The notes below the pieces were generated by a model. The model was not told the origin of the DNA and made no database searches. It saw only the letters and a program-made list of their open reading frames with translations. From positions 1 to 5,989 of the forward strand of contig JAHBAN010000225.1 of assembly GCA_018500075.1 (NCBI GenBank): DNA of 5,989 bases, given 5' to 3'. The translations under genes were made by a program, and so were the position numbers. The DNA is from Flavobacteriia bacterium (lineage in GTDB: Bacteria > Bacteroidota > Bacteroidia > Flavobacteriales > Flavobacteriaceae). Below are positions 1 to 5,814 of this stretch, piece by piece. Numbering within the stretch: position 1 is the stretch's first letter; each line of letters begins with the position of its first letter.

Positions 1-20
1 GTTTCGTTTTGGTCGGCCAT
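1..20 (-). CDS. possible start of a minus-strand gene, cut by the window edge
   Basis: Read on the minus strand, an ATG lies at 20-18, 13 nt beyond the greA stop codon, and the frame stays open to the edge (Met-Ala-Asp-Gln-Asn-Glu and onward). A purine-rich stretch (AAGAAAAAGAG) lies just upstream and could serve as a weak ribosome binding site. The short gap to greA and the lack of any terminator between them suggest co-transcription with greA. Only six full codons are visible, so the product cannot be named and the ATG may be fortuitous. Confidence 0.35.
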
Positions 21-33
21 TGCGCTCTTTTTC

Positions 34-504
34 TTATATGAAAGCGATTTTGAGGATTTCGTAACTCTTCTCTCCGCCCGGCGTGCGAACTTCGACACTA
101 TCGCCCTCTTCCTTGCCGATCAGGGCGCGCGCGATGGGCGAGCTCATATTCAAAAGACCTTTTTCGATATTGGCTTCGTGCTGGCCAACGATCTGCCATG
201 TTTTTTCCTCGTCTGTGTCCTCGTCCACAACAGTCACAGTTGCGCCGAATTTGACGGTGCCGGACAGTTTGGTCGGGTCGATCACTTCGGCGAGGCTGAG
301 CACAGCTTCAAGCTCTTGGATGCGGCCCTCGATAAAGCCCTGTTTCTCGCGGGCCGAGTGGTATTCGGCGTTTTCTTTCAAATCGCCCAGCTCGCGCGCT
401 TCGGCGATGGCTTTGATCACCGAGGGGCGCTCGACAGATTTGAGATTTTTCAGCTCGGCTTCGAGCGCGGCGTGGCCGCCACGTGTCATCGGGAATTTTT
501 CCAT
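34..504 (-). CDS. greA: transcription elongation factor GreA
   Basis: GreA enters the secondary channel of backtracked RNA polymerase and stimulates cleavage of the extruded RNA 3' end, which rescues stalled elongation complexes in the cytoplasm. The 156 residues match the usual length (about 158). Residues 1-75 form the antiparallel coiled coil. Its tip carries the signature ARELGDLKENAEYHSAREKQ, including Asp41 and Glu44, the acidic pair that supports the catalytic metal in the family. Residues 80-156 form the FKBP-like C-terminal domain, with the conserved SSPIARALIGKEEGDSVEVR block at 121-140. I chose the ATG at 504 because AGAAGG lies 7 nt upstream and the protein then begins MEKFPMTRGG, as family members do. 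An in-frame GTG at 543 would add 13 atypical residues and has no good ribosome binding site. The gene is divergent from the ETF-QO gene. Confidence 0.97.
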   Translation of the reverse strand: MEKFPMTRGGHAALEAELKNLKSVERPSVIKAIAEARELGDLKENAEYHSAREKQGFIEGRIQELEAVLSLAEVIDPTKLSGTVKFGATVTVVDEDTDEEKTWQIVGQHEANIEKGLLNMSSPIARALIGKEEGDSVEVRTPGGEKSYEILKIAFI

Positions 505-511
505 TGCACTG

Positions 512-517
512 CCTTCT
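512..517 (-). promoter_or_regulatory. greA ribosome binding site (AGAAGG)
   Basis: On the minus strand AGAAGG is separated by 7 nt from the ATG at 504. It settles the greA start in favour of this ATG over the GTG 39 nt further upstream. Confidence 0.75.
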
Positions 518-589
518 TGGTCTTTGTGGCGCGCCAGCCGCACGCTTTGATCTTGGTTACGTCACTTTGTCCCAGAGAGGGGCTGTCTT

Positions 590-618
590 GCAATAGAGTA
601 AAGGGCATTTCGCATCAA
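590..618 (-). promoter_or_regulatory. possible sigma-70-type promoter for greA
   Basis: Read on the minus strand, TTGATG (618-613) is followed after exactly 17 nt by TATTGC (595-590). The -35 box shares its first four bases with TTGACA. The -10 box matches only the first three bases of TATAAT. The inferred transcription start near 583 would leave a leader of about 80 nt before the greA ATG. Spacing is ideal but the -10 is weak, so this is only a candidate. Confidence 0.3.
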
Positions 619-980
619 TGGGCAGAATTCGGGAGAGTGAATCCCTGCTATCACGCGCTGCGCGCCTCCACATGAGGCAATAGCCCCCCTCATTGTCAGT
701 CTGATTTACGCGCTTGTCAGGCTTTGCTGTTGCCTCTGATGGCCAGAGGGTTCCCTTATTTGTGCGTGAGGGTGCCGCCGAATCTGCAGCGGGGAGCAAA
801 CCGACGCGATCTATGCGCCTTGGTCTGCTACGGTTGTCGGCTATGCCCGCAGGTTTCGGCTGGCCCGCGTTGGCACGCCTAATTTTATGGTCGGTCTTGT
901 GCTCTGCGCCGGGCGCATCGCTTGGAAGGCCTGTCGTCACAGAATCCACGGTTTACCGCCGCGTCATGTCGAGAAACTTG

Positions 981-1002
981 CGGCAAATGTAAGCATTTGG
1001 CG
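981..1002. repeat. operator-like palindrome upstream of the ETF-QO promoter
   Basis: CAAATG at 984-989 and CATTTG at 994-999 are perfect inverted hexamers around the 4-nt spacer TAAG. The symmetry extends outward to 981-1002, where eight of nine base positions per arm are complementary. It ends 9 bp before the candidate -35 box, a position typical of a dimeric regulator's site. A second, wider inverted pair, CGAAGG (1001-1006) and CCTTCG (1040-1045), brackets the promoter itself. The binding protein, if any, is unknown. Confidence 0.4.
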
Positions 1003-1011
1003 AAGGTATGA

Positions 1012-1039
1012 TTGACGCCCTTGTGTTTCGCCATGTAAT
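1012..1039 (+). promoter_or_regulatory. candidate sigma-70-type promoter for ETF-QO
   Basis: TTGACG (1012-1017) and TGTAAT (1034-1039) each match five of six consensus bases and are separated by 16 bp. Transcription would start near 1046, giving a leader of about 40 nt that ends with AAAGGGA at 1071-1077, 7 nt before the ATG at 1085. This is the best promoter match in the upstream region; it is a sequence match only. Confidence 0.55.
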
Positions 1040-1084
1040 CCTTCGTGAAATTTTGTTACCCAAACGCGCAAAAGGGAAAAGATA

Positions 1085-2728
1085 ATGTCCGAAGTTGTCC
1101 GCGAGACTATGGAATACGATGTGGTGATTGTCGGAGCGGGGCCGGCTGGCCTGTCAGCAGCGATCCGCCTCAAGCAGTTGGATGCTGACTTGCAGGTTGT
1201 GGTTCTGGAAAAAGGCTCGGAAGTGGGCGCACACATTCTTTCTGGTGCGGTGCTTGATCCTTGCGGGCTTGATGCGCTTATCCCTGACTGGAAAGAAAAG
1301 GGCGCGCCGCTCAATGTGCCTGTGAAAGAAGACAACTTTTATATGCTTGGCGAAGCGGGCGAAATCCGCATTCCCAACTTCCCGATGCCCCCTCTGATGA
1401 ACAACCATGGCAATTACATTGTCTCCATGGGCAATGTGACGCGCTGGATGGCTGAGCAGGCCGAGGCGCTGGGCGTCGAGATTTTCCCGGGCATGGCGTG
1501 CTCTGAGCTTGTCTATGAGGGCGAGCGCCTGAAAGGTGTTGTGGCTGGTGTCTTCGGGCTTGAGGCCGATGGCAGCATCGGAGAAAACACCGAACCTGGC
1601 ATGGAGCTTCATGGCAAATATGTCTTCCTGTCGGAAGGTGTGCGCGGGAGCCTCGCGAAAGAGGTGATTGAAAAATACAATCTGGCCGAGGGTCACGAGC
1701 CGCAAAAATTCGGGCTTGGGATGAAAGAGATCTGGGAGATCGACCCCGAAAAGCACAAAGAAGGCTCTGTTACCCACACGATGGGTTGGCCGCTCAACGG
1801 AAACGCAGGTGGCGGCTCCTTCATTTATCACCTTGAGAACAATCAGGTTTATGTCGGGTTTGTGGTTCACTTGAACTATAAGAACCCGCATCTCTACCCC
1901 TATATGGAGTTCCAGCGCTTCAAGCATCATCCTATGGTGGCCGAGCTGCTGAAAGGCGGCAAGCGTGTGGCTTACGGTGCGCGGGCGATTTCTGAGGGCG
2001 GCTATCAGTCGATGCCCAAGATGGTTGCGCCGGGTGTGGCGCTCTTGGGCTGCTCTGTCGGGATGGTCAACGTGCCGCGGATCAAAGGCAACCACAATGC
2101 GATGCTTTCGGGCATGGCGGCCGCAGAAGCGGCGCATGAGGCGATCAAGGCGGGCCGCGCGGGTGATGAGCTAACAGCTTACGAAACCGAAGTGCGCAGC
2201 GGCGCGATCGGGAAAGACCTCAAAAAAGTGCGCAATGTGAAGCCGATGTGGTCCAAGTGGGGCCTGCTGCCGTCGCTTGTGCTCGGCGGGCTGGATATGT
2301 GGACCAATACGCTTGGCTTCTCGATGTTTGGCACGCTCAAGCACGGCAAGAATGACGCGGAGAGCACAGAGCTGGCAACGGCGCACAAAGAAATCAGCTA
2401 TCCCAAACCAGACGGGACCCTGAGCTTTGACCGCCTCACCAATGTCAGCTTCTCGATGACAAACCACGAAGAAAGCCAGCCTGCGCACCTGCACCTGAAG
2501 GACGCATCTGTGCCGGTCTCGGTCAATCTTCCGAAATACGCCGAACCAGCGCAGCGCTATTGCCCAGCGGGTGTTTATGAGATCGTCGAGAAAGAGGGCG
2601 AGCAGCAGTTTGTCATCAACTTCCAGAACTGCGTGCACTGCAAGACCTGCGATATCAAAGACCCGAGCCAGAACATCAACTGGACCACGCCGCAGGGCGG
2701 GGACGGGCCGAACTATCCGAATATGTGA
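1085..2728 (+). CDS. electron transfer flavoprotein-ubiquinone oxidoreductase (ETF-QO)
   Basis: This membrane-associated flavo-iron-sulfur enzyme (EC 1.5.5.1, called ETFDH in animals) takes electrons from reduced ETF, loaded by acyl-CoA and other dehydrogenases, and passes them to ubiquinone. The 547 residues are full length for a form without a mitochondrial targeting peptide. Residues 11-31 hold the N-terminal FAD-binding strand and GAGPAG loop (17-22). The stretch at 234-283 (GWPLNGN, GGGSFIYHL, NPHLYPYMEFQRFKHHP) corresponds to the family's quinone-binding and membrane-contacting region. The stretch at 298-350 (GARAISEGGYQSMPK, GCSVGMVNVPRIKGNHNAM) is the second FAD-contacting motif. All four cysteines expected to ligate the 4Fe-4S cluster are present: Cys493, then Cys516, Cys519 and Cys522 in CVHCKTCDIKDP. 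The ATG is supported by AAAGGGA 7 nt upstream and by the usual short N-terminus. The ETF subunit genes are not in the window, and a terminator follows directly. Confidence 0.97.
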   Translation: MSEVVRETMEYDVVIVGAGPAGLSAAIRLKQLDADLQVVVLEKGSEVGAHILSGAVLDPCGLDALIPDWKEKGAPLNVPVKEDNFYMLGEAGEIRIPNFPMPPLMNNHGNYIVSMGNVTRWMAEQAEALGVEIFPGMACSELVYEGERLKGVVAGVFGLEADGSIGENTEPGMELHGKYVFLSEGVRGSLAKEVIEKYNLAEGHEPQKFGLGMKEIWEIDPEKHKEGSVTHTMGWPLNGNAGGGSFIYHLENNQVYVGFVVHLNYKNPHLYPYMEFQRFKHHPMVAELLKGGKRVAYGARAISEGGYQSMPKMVAPGVALLGCSVGMVNVPRIKGNHNAMLSGMAAAEAAHEAIKAGRAGDELTAYETEVRSGAIGKDLKKVRNVKPMWSKWGLLPSLVLGGLDMWTNTLGFSMFGTLKHGKNDAESTELATAHKEISYPKPDGTLSFDRLTNVSFSMTNHEESQPAHLHLKDASVPVSVNLPKYAEPAQRYCPAGVYEIVEKEGEQQFVINFQNCVHCKTCDIKDPSQNINWTTPQGGDGPNYPNM

Positions 2729-2734
2729 TGAGAC

Positions 2735-2758
2735 GGGCGGGGGTTTCCCCGCCCTTTT
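2735..2758 (+). terminator. rho-independent terminator after ETF-QO
   Basis: A perfect 8-bp G+C stem, GGGCGGGG (2735-2742) with CCCCGCCC (2747-2754), closes a GTTT loop and is followed by TTTT (2755-2758). It begins 6 nt after the ETF-QO stop codon. It should separate ETF-QO transcription from the downstream TPR-ispE unit. Confidence 0.92.
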
Positions 2759-2861
2759 CAATTGAACGGTTCTTTGTTGCAGACGGGCCTGCCTTCACCT
2801 TGCTTTTATGGTGCTCATGTTTAGGTTGGTTTGGCAGATATTGGGTGAAAGGTCCGTGAGG
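2759..2861. promoter_or_regulatory. leader region that should contain the promoter of the TPR-ispE unit
   Basis: The strong terminator upstream implies that the TPR gene has its own promoter within this roughly 100-bp interval. I see no pair of boxes that matches the consensus well. The ribosome binding site is AAAGG at 2848-2852, 9 nt before the ATG at 2862. In-frame ATG codons further upstream (2808, 2817) would add residues in front of an otherwise standard signal peptide and are disfavoured. Confidence 0.35.
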
Positions 2862-4583
2862 ATGATACAACACTGGAAACGGCTCCTTTTGGCCATGGCG
2901 CTGAGCGGGTCAGTGAGCCTGCCTGTGCCTGCTTTGGCGGATAGTTTTTCGGGCGCATATCTCGCGGCACGGCAGGCGCAGTATAACAATGATTACGCGA
3001 CAGCTGCGCGTTATTTCACAATCGCGCTCACGCGTGACCCTAGCAATCTTGAGCTTATGGATGAGCTGATCCTTGCGCAGGTGGCACAGGGAGATCTGGC
3101 GCGTGCGGGTATTGTCGCACGCAAGCTTGAGGCAGATGGCCACAAGAGCCAGATCGGGCAGATGGCCCTTGCCGCGCTTGAGGGTGCGGACGGCGAGTAT
3201 GACGCCCTCATCAAACGAGCCGATGAGGGGCGCTTGATGGGTGACCTTGTCGACGGGCTTCTGAAGGCCTGGGCACTTGTCGGCAAAGGCGATATGACAT
3301 CGGCTTTGGCCGAATTTGGCAAAGTCGCAGAGAGCAACGGGACGCGGGCCTTTGGGCTATATCACAAGGCGCTGGCGCTGGCCTATGTGGGGGACCTTGA
3401 AGGTGCGGACGCCTTGTTTGCCTCTGCGCAACCCGGAACCATCATGCAAACACGGCGTGGTGTTCTGGCCCATGTTCAAATTCTGAGCCAGCTTGGGCGC
3501 GCCAAGGATGCTGCCGAAATGCTTCGGGCGCGTTTTGGCGAGACGCAAGACCCCGAGATTGTTCAGATGCGTGCGCGGTTGGAGGCGAAAGAAACCCTTC
3601 GGTTTGATTTGATCACATCGCCGCAAGACGGGTTGGCTGAAGTCAATTTTACCATTGCGGGGGCGCTTGCGGCCGAGCCGCGTGGCACGGATACGCTTTT
3701 GTTTGCACGGGTGGCACAACATTTGCGCCCGGATATGGTCGATGCGAGCTTGCTCTTGGCGCAGCTGCTTGAAGATCAGGGGCAGCTTGAGGCTGCTGTG
3801 GCCGCTTACCGTTCTGTCCCAAGTGATCATCCCGCCTTCCATGTGGCCGAGATGGGGCGGGCCGAAGCCCTGCGCGCGGCGAACAAGATGGACGCGGCAT
3901 TGGAAGTCATGGAAAAACTCTCGATCAGCCATGCAACTCTGCCTGTCGTGCACAGCGCCATGGGCGATCTGTTGCGCGGTGCTAACCGCTTTGAAGAGGC
4001 TGAAAAAGCCTATGACCGCTCGCTGGCCCTTTGGGAGGGGCGGGAAAACACCGATTGGCGCACGCTCTACACCCGCGGAATTGTGCATGAGCGGCTCGAC
4101 AATTGGGAGGAGGCCGAGGCCGATTTCCGTGCGGCCTTGGCGATCAGCCCGGGGGAGCCGAATATCTTGAACTATCTCGGCTATTCGCTTGTTGAGCAAC
4201 GCAGAAAGCTCGATGAAGCGCTTGAGATGATTGAGCAGGCTGTCGCGGCACGGCCCCAGAGCGGCTATATTATTGACAGTCTGGGCTGGGCGCTCTTCCG
4301 TCTTGGGCGCTATGACGAGGCTGTGCCGCATATGGAGCGGGCCGCCGAGCTGATGTCGATTGATCCTGTGGTGAACGACCATCTGGGGGATGTCTACTGG
4401 GCCGTCGGGCGCAAGCTTGAAGCCGAGTTTCAGTGGAAGCGGGCGTTGTCTTTTATTGAATATGGCGAGGTCAGCGAGGATGCTGATCCGGAGCGCATCC
4501 GCCGCAAGCTCGAGGTTGGGCTGGACCGTGTTTTGGACGAGGAAGGCGCAAAGCCGCTTGAACTTGTGAATGATGACAGTTGA
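2862..4583 (+). CDS. exported tetratricopeptide-repeat protein
   Basis: A predicted periplasmic protein built almost wholly of TPR helical hairpins, so probably a scaffold or adaptor; its partner is unknown. With the ATG at 2862 it has 573 residues. Residues 1-26 form a signal peptide: basic WKR at 5-7, hydrophobic LLLAMAL at 8-14, and a signal peptidase I site PALA/DS at 23-28. There is no lipobox cysteine, so it is not expected to be a lipoprotein. TPR-like units run from about residue 43 (NDYATAARYFTIALTRDP) through most of the chain. The last ones are the most regular: NYLGYSLVEQ at 437-446, DSLGWALFRLGRYDEAV at 472-488 and NDHLGDVYWAVGRKLEAE at 505-522. This C-terminal block resembles that of Pseudomonas LbcA (PA4667), the TPR lipoprotein that activates the protease CtpA; this is a recalled similarity and shared function is not shown. 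The C-terminus is charged. The last 14 bp overlap ispE. Confidence 0.88.
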   Translation: MIQHWKRLLLAMALSGSVSLPVPALADSFSGAYLAARQAQYNNDYATAARYFTIALTRDPSNLELMDELILAQVAQGDLARAGIVARKLEADGHKSQIGQMALAALEGADGEYDALIKRADEGRLMGDLVDGLLKAWALVGKGDMTSALAEFGKVAESNGTRAFGLYHKALALAYVGDLEGADALFASAQPGTIMQTRRGVLAHVQILSQLGRAKDAAEMLRARFGETQDPEIVQMRARLEAKETLRFDLITSPQDGLAEVNFTIAGALAAEPRGTDTLLFARVAQHLRPDMVDASLLLAQLLEDQGQLEAAVAAYRSVPSDHPAFHVAEMGRAEALRAANKMDAALEVMEKLSISHATLPVVHSAMGDLLRGANRFEEAEKAYDRSLALWEGRENTDWRTLYTRGIVHERLDNWEEAEADFRAALAISPGEPNILNYLGYSLVEQRRKLDEALEMIEQAVAARPQSGYIIDSLGWALFRLGRYDEAVPHMERAAELMSIDPVVNDHLGDVYWAVGRKLEAEFQWKRALSFIEYGEVSEDADPERIRRKLEVGLDRVLDEEGAKPLELVNDDS

Positions 4584-5406
4584 CCGGGCCGAGGCCTTCG
4601 CGCCCGCCAAAGTAAACCTTGCTTTGCACGTCACAGGCCAGCGGGAAGACGGATATCATCTGCTCGACAGTTTGGTGATGTTTGCCAATCTGGGAGACCG
4701 GATAAGCGCCTGCTTGGCAGATGTGCCCGGCTTGAGCGTGACTGGGCCGCTGGCAGAAGCTGTGCCGACGGGGCCTGAAAACCTTGTTCTGAAGGCGGCG
4801 GCCTGGGCGGGGCAAAGCGCCGCCTTTGAGCTTGAGAAAAACCTTCCTGCTGCGGCAGGGATTGGTGGCGGTTCTTCTGACGCGGCTGCGGCTCTGCGGG
4901 CCCTTGAGGCGCTCACCGGGCAGGCCGTGGACACAACACGGCTGGCAGAGCTTGGCGCTGATGTGCCGGTTTGTTATTTTGCTCGTGCGTGTCGCATGAC
5001 CGGCGTGGGCGAGCAGATCAAGCGCGTGGCCCTTCCGCCTGTGGCCGCGGTCTTGGCCAATCCGCGCGTGGAAGTCTCAACACCCCGTGTTTTTGACAGG
5101 CTTGCCTCAAAAGAGAACGCGCCCATGCCCGAATTACCCCCGTTAGTGACCGCCTCGGAGTTGATAACTTTTTTACAGGAAGAGACCCGTAACGATCTGG
5201 AGCCGCCCGCGCGTGCGCTTGCGTCTGTTATTGGCGAGGTGCTCGATAGGTTGTGGGCGCTCAAAGGCGCAAGGCTGGCGCGGATGTCTGGCTCAGGGGC
5301 CACGTGTTTTGCGCTGTTTGATGCGATTGTTGCGGCAGAAGAGGCCGCCGCAGAGCTGTCTGCGCAGCGTCCTGACTGGTGGGTGAGCGCCGTTTGGCTC
5401 AGTTGA
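4570..5406 (+). CDS. ispE: 4-diphosphocytidyl-2-C-methyl-D-erythritol kinase
   Basis: IspE (EC 2.7.1.148) is a cytoplasmic GHMP-family kinase that uses ATP to phosphorylate the 2-hydroxyl of CDP-methylerythritol, the fourth step of the MEP route to IPP and DMAPP. The 278 residues are typical in length. Motif 1 is FAPAKVNLALHVTGQREDGY (10-29) with Lys14 and Asn16. The phosphate-binding motif is LPAAAGIGGGSSDAAAAL (92-109). LGADVPV (128-134) supplies the catalytic aspartate, Asp131. RNDLEPPA lies at 207-214, and the C-terminal glycine motif MSGSGATCFALF at 239-250. The ATG at 4570 is followed at once by a second in-frame ATG at 4573, and either could be used. The start lies inside the last codons of the TPR gene (14-bp overlap) with no clear separate ribosome binding site, which points to translational coupling. 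No terminator is evident in the 71 bp after the stop codon. Confidence 0.97.
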   Translation: MMTVDRAEAFAPAKVNLALHVTGQREDGYHLLDSLVMFANLGDRISACLADVPGLSVTGPLAEAVPTGPENLVLKAAAWAGQSAAFELEKNLPAAAGIGGGSSDAAAALRALEALTGQAVDTTRLAELGADVPVCYFARACRMTGVGEQIKRVALPPVAAVLANPRVEVSTPRVFDRLASKENAPMPELPPLVTASELITFLQEETRNDLEPPARALASVIGEVLDRLWALKGARLARMSGSGATCFALFDAIVAAEEAAAELSAQRPDWWVSAVWLS

Positions 5407-5461
5407 GCAAATTCGGCGGCAGAGCTTGCAACCCTTTCTTTACACGCTACGTTTAAGGTGT

Positions 5462-5468
5462 AGAGAGG
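5462..5468 (+). promoter_or_regulatory. ribosome binding site (AGAGAGG) of the small membrane protein gene
   Basis: AGAGAGG lies 9 nt before the ATG at 5478. In the same short interval a weak promoter-like pair, TTGCAA (5426-5431) and TACGTT (5448-5453) spaced 16 bp, could give separate expression from ispE. The -10 match is poor, so read-through from ispE is at least as likely. Confidence 0.6.
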
Positions 5469-5477
5469 ATTCGGATC

Positions 5478-5813
5478 ATGCCAAAGCTCATCAAGCTCTA
5501 TATCGTCAATGTCGCCATCGGGTTTGCGCTCGCGGGGGTTTTTGTCGGGATGCTGCTCTGGTTTAACATCGCGAATCTTTGGCATTTGGTCAGCACCTCT
5601 GACAAGGGCCTGTTGGCTGTGGTTGTCTTGTGGGTTTCCAACGGGGTGATCTTTGCCGGCGTGCAGTTTGGTATCGCAGTCATGCGGATGAAGGATGATG
5701 ACGACGACGAGCCGCGCGGCGGCAATCGCGCGCCGAGTCATGTGCATCTGGCGGAGCCTGTGCTTGTGCGTGCCCATGCCAAGAAGCCGCAACAGCAAAC
5801 ACGCCGCTACTAA
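5478..5813 (+). CDS. small membrane protein with two predicted transmembrane helices, function unknown
   Basis: A 111-residue protein with hydrophobic segments at about residues 7-28 and 44-69, joined by a short loop (31-43). Positive residues near the N-terminus (Lys3, Lys6) and just after the second segment (Arg70, Lys72) suggest that both ends face the cytoplasm. The tail after residue 72 has an acidic run, DDDDDE at 73-78, then a proline-, glutamine- and arginine-rich basic end (KKPQQQTRRY). I recognise the general type as a conserved hypothetical protein of Rhodobacteraceae but know of no assigned function. A good ribosome binding site and a coherent hydrophobic pattern support it as a real gene. 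It lies in the same direction as ispE, 71 bp downstream. An unrecognised minus-strand frame ends 1 nt past its stop codon. Confidence 0.82.
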   Translation: MPKLIKLYIVNVAIGFALAGVFVGMLLWFNIANLWHLVSTSDKGLLAVVVLWVSNGVIFAGVQFGIAVMRMKDDDDDEPRGGNRAPSHVHLAEPVLVRAHAKKPQQQTRRY

Positions 5814-5814
5814 G

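Larger units (their letters stand above)
505..1084. other. 580-bp divergent intergenic region without a convincing gene
   Basis: This stretch lies between the divergent greA and ETF-QO genes. Open frames exist on both strands (557-949 minus, 714-992 plus, 770-1015 plus), but none has a good ribosome binding site, a recognisable domain or a protein-like composition. What can be supported is a candidate promoter on each flank, an operator-like palindrome at 981-1002, and small inverted repeats. The latter are ATGAGG/CCTCAT at 672-677 and 688-693, and CCTCTG/CAGAGG at 733-738 and 744-749. TTGTCAG occurs twice in direct orientation at 693-699 and 714-720, 21 bp apart. No tRNA or known riboswitch was recognised. 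Confidence 0.6.

Noticed and set aside
505..543. Upstream GTG start for greA (13 extra residues)
   Set aside because: The extra residues are not found in GreA as I know it, and AGAAGG 7 nt before the ATG at 504 is a far better initiation signal.
557..949. 130-codon minus-strand open frame between greA and ETF-QO
   Set aside because: It has no good ribosome binding site, a low-complexity polar composition and no recognisable domain, and it overlaps the candidate greA promoter.
714..992. 92-codon plus-strand open frame in the intergenic region
   Set aside because: No ribosome binding site is visible. The hydrophobic stretch in the middle is preceded by a long polar part and does not form a normal signal peptide or membrane segment.
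770..1015. 81-codon plus-strand open frame without an early start codon
   Set aside because: The first ATG (887) leaves only 42 codons with no ribosome binding site, and the frame runs into the ETF-QO promoter region. I could not link it to a known gene as a remnant.
1154..2137. Long minus-strand frame (327 codons) opposite ETF-QO, and a similar 425-codon frame at 3357-4634 opposite the TPR gene
   Set aside because: Both lie antisense to well-supported genes, have histidine- and arginine-rich compositions typical of antisense shadows in G+C-rich DNA, and show no domains.
2808..2861. Upstream ATG start for the TPR protein (18 extra residues)
   Set aside because: It would place a second hydrophobic stretch ahead of a complete, well-formed signal peptide, and it has no ribosome binding site comparable to AAAGG at 2848-2852.
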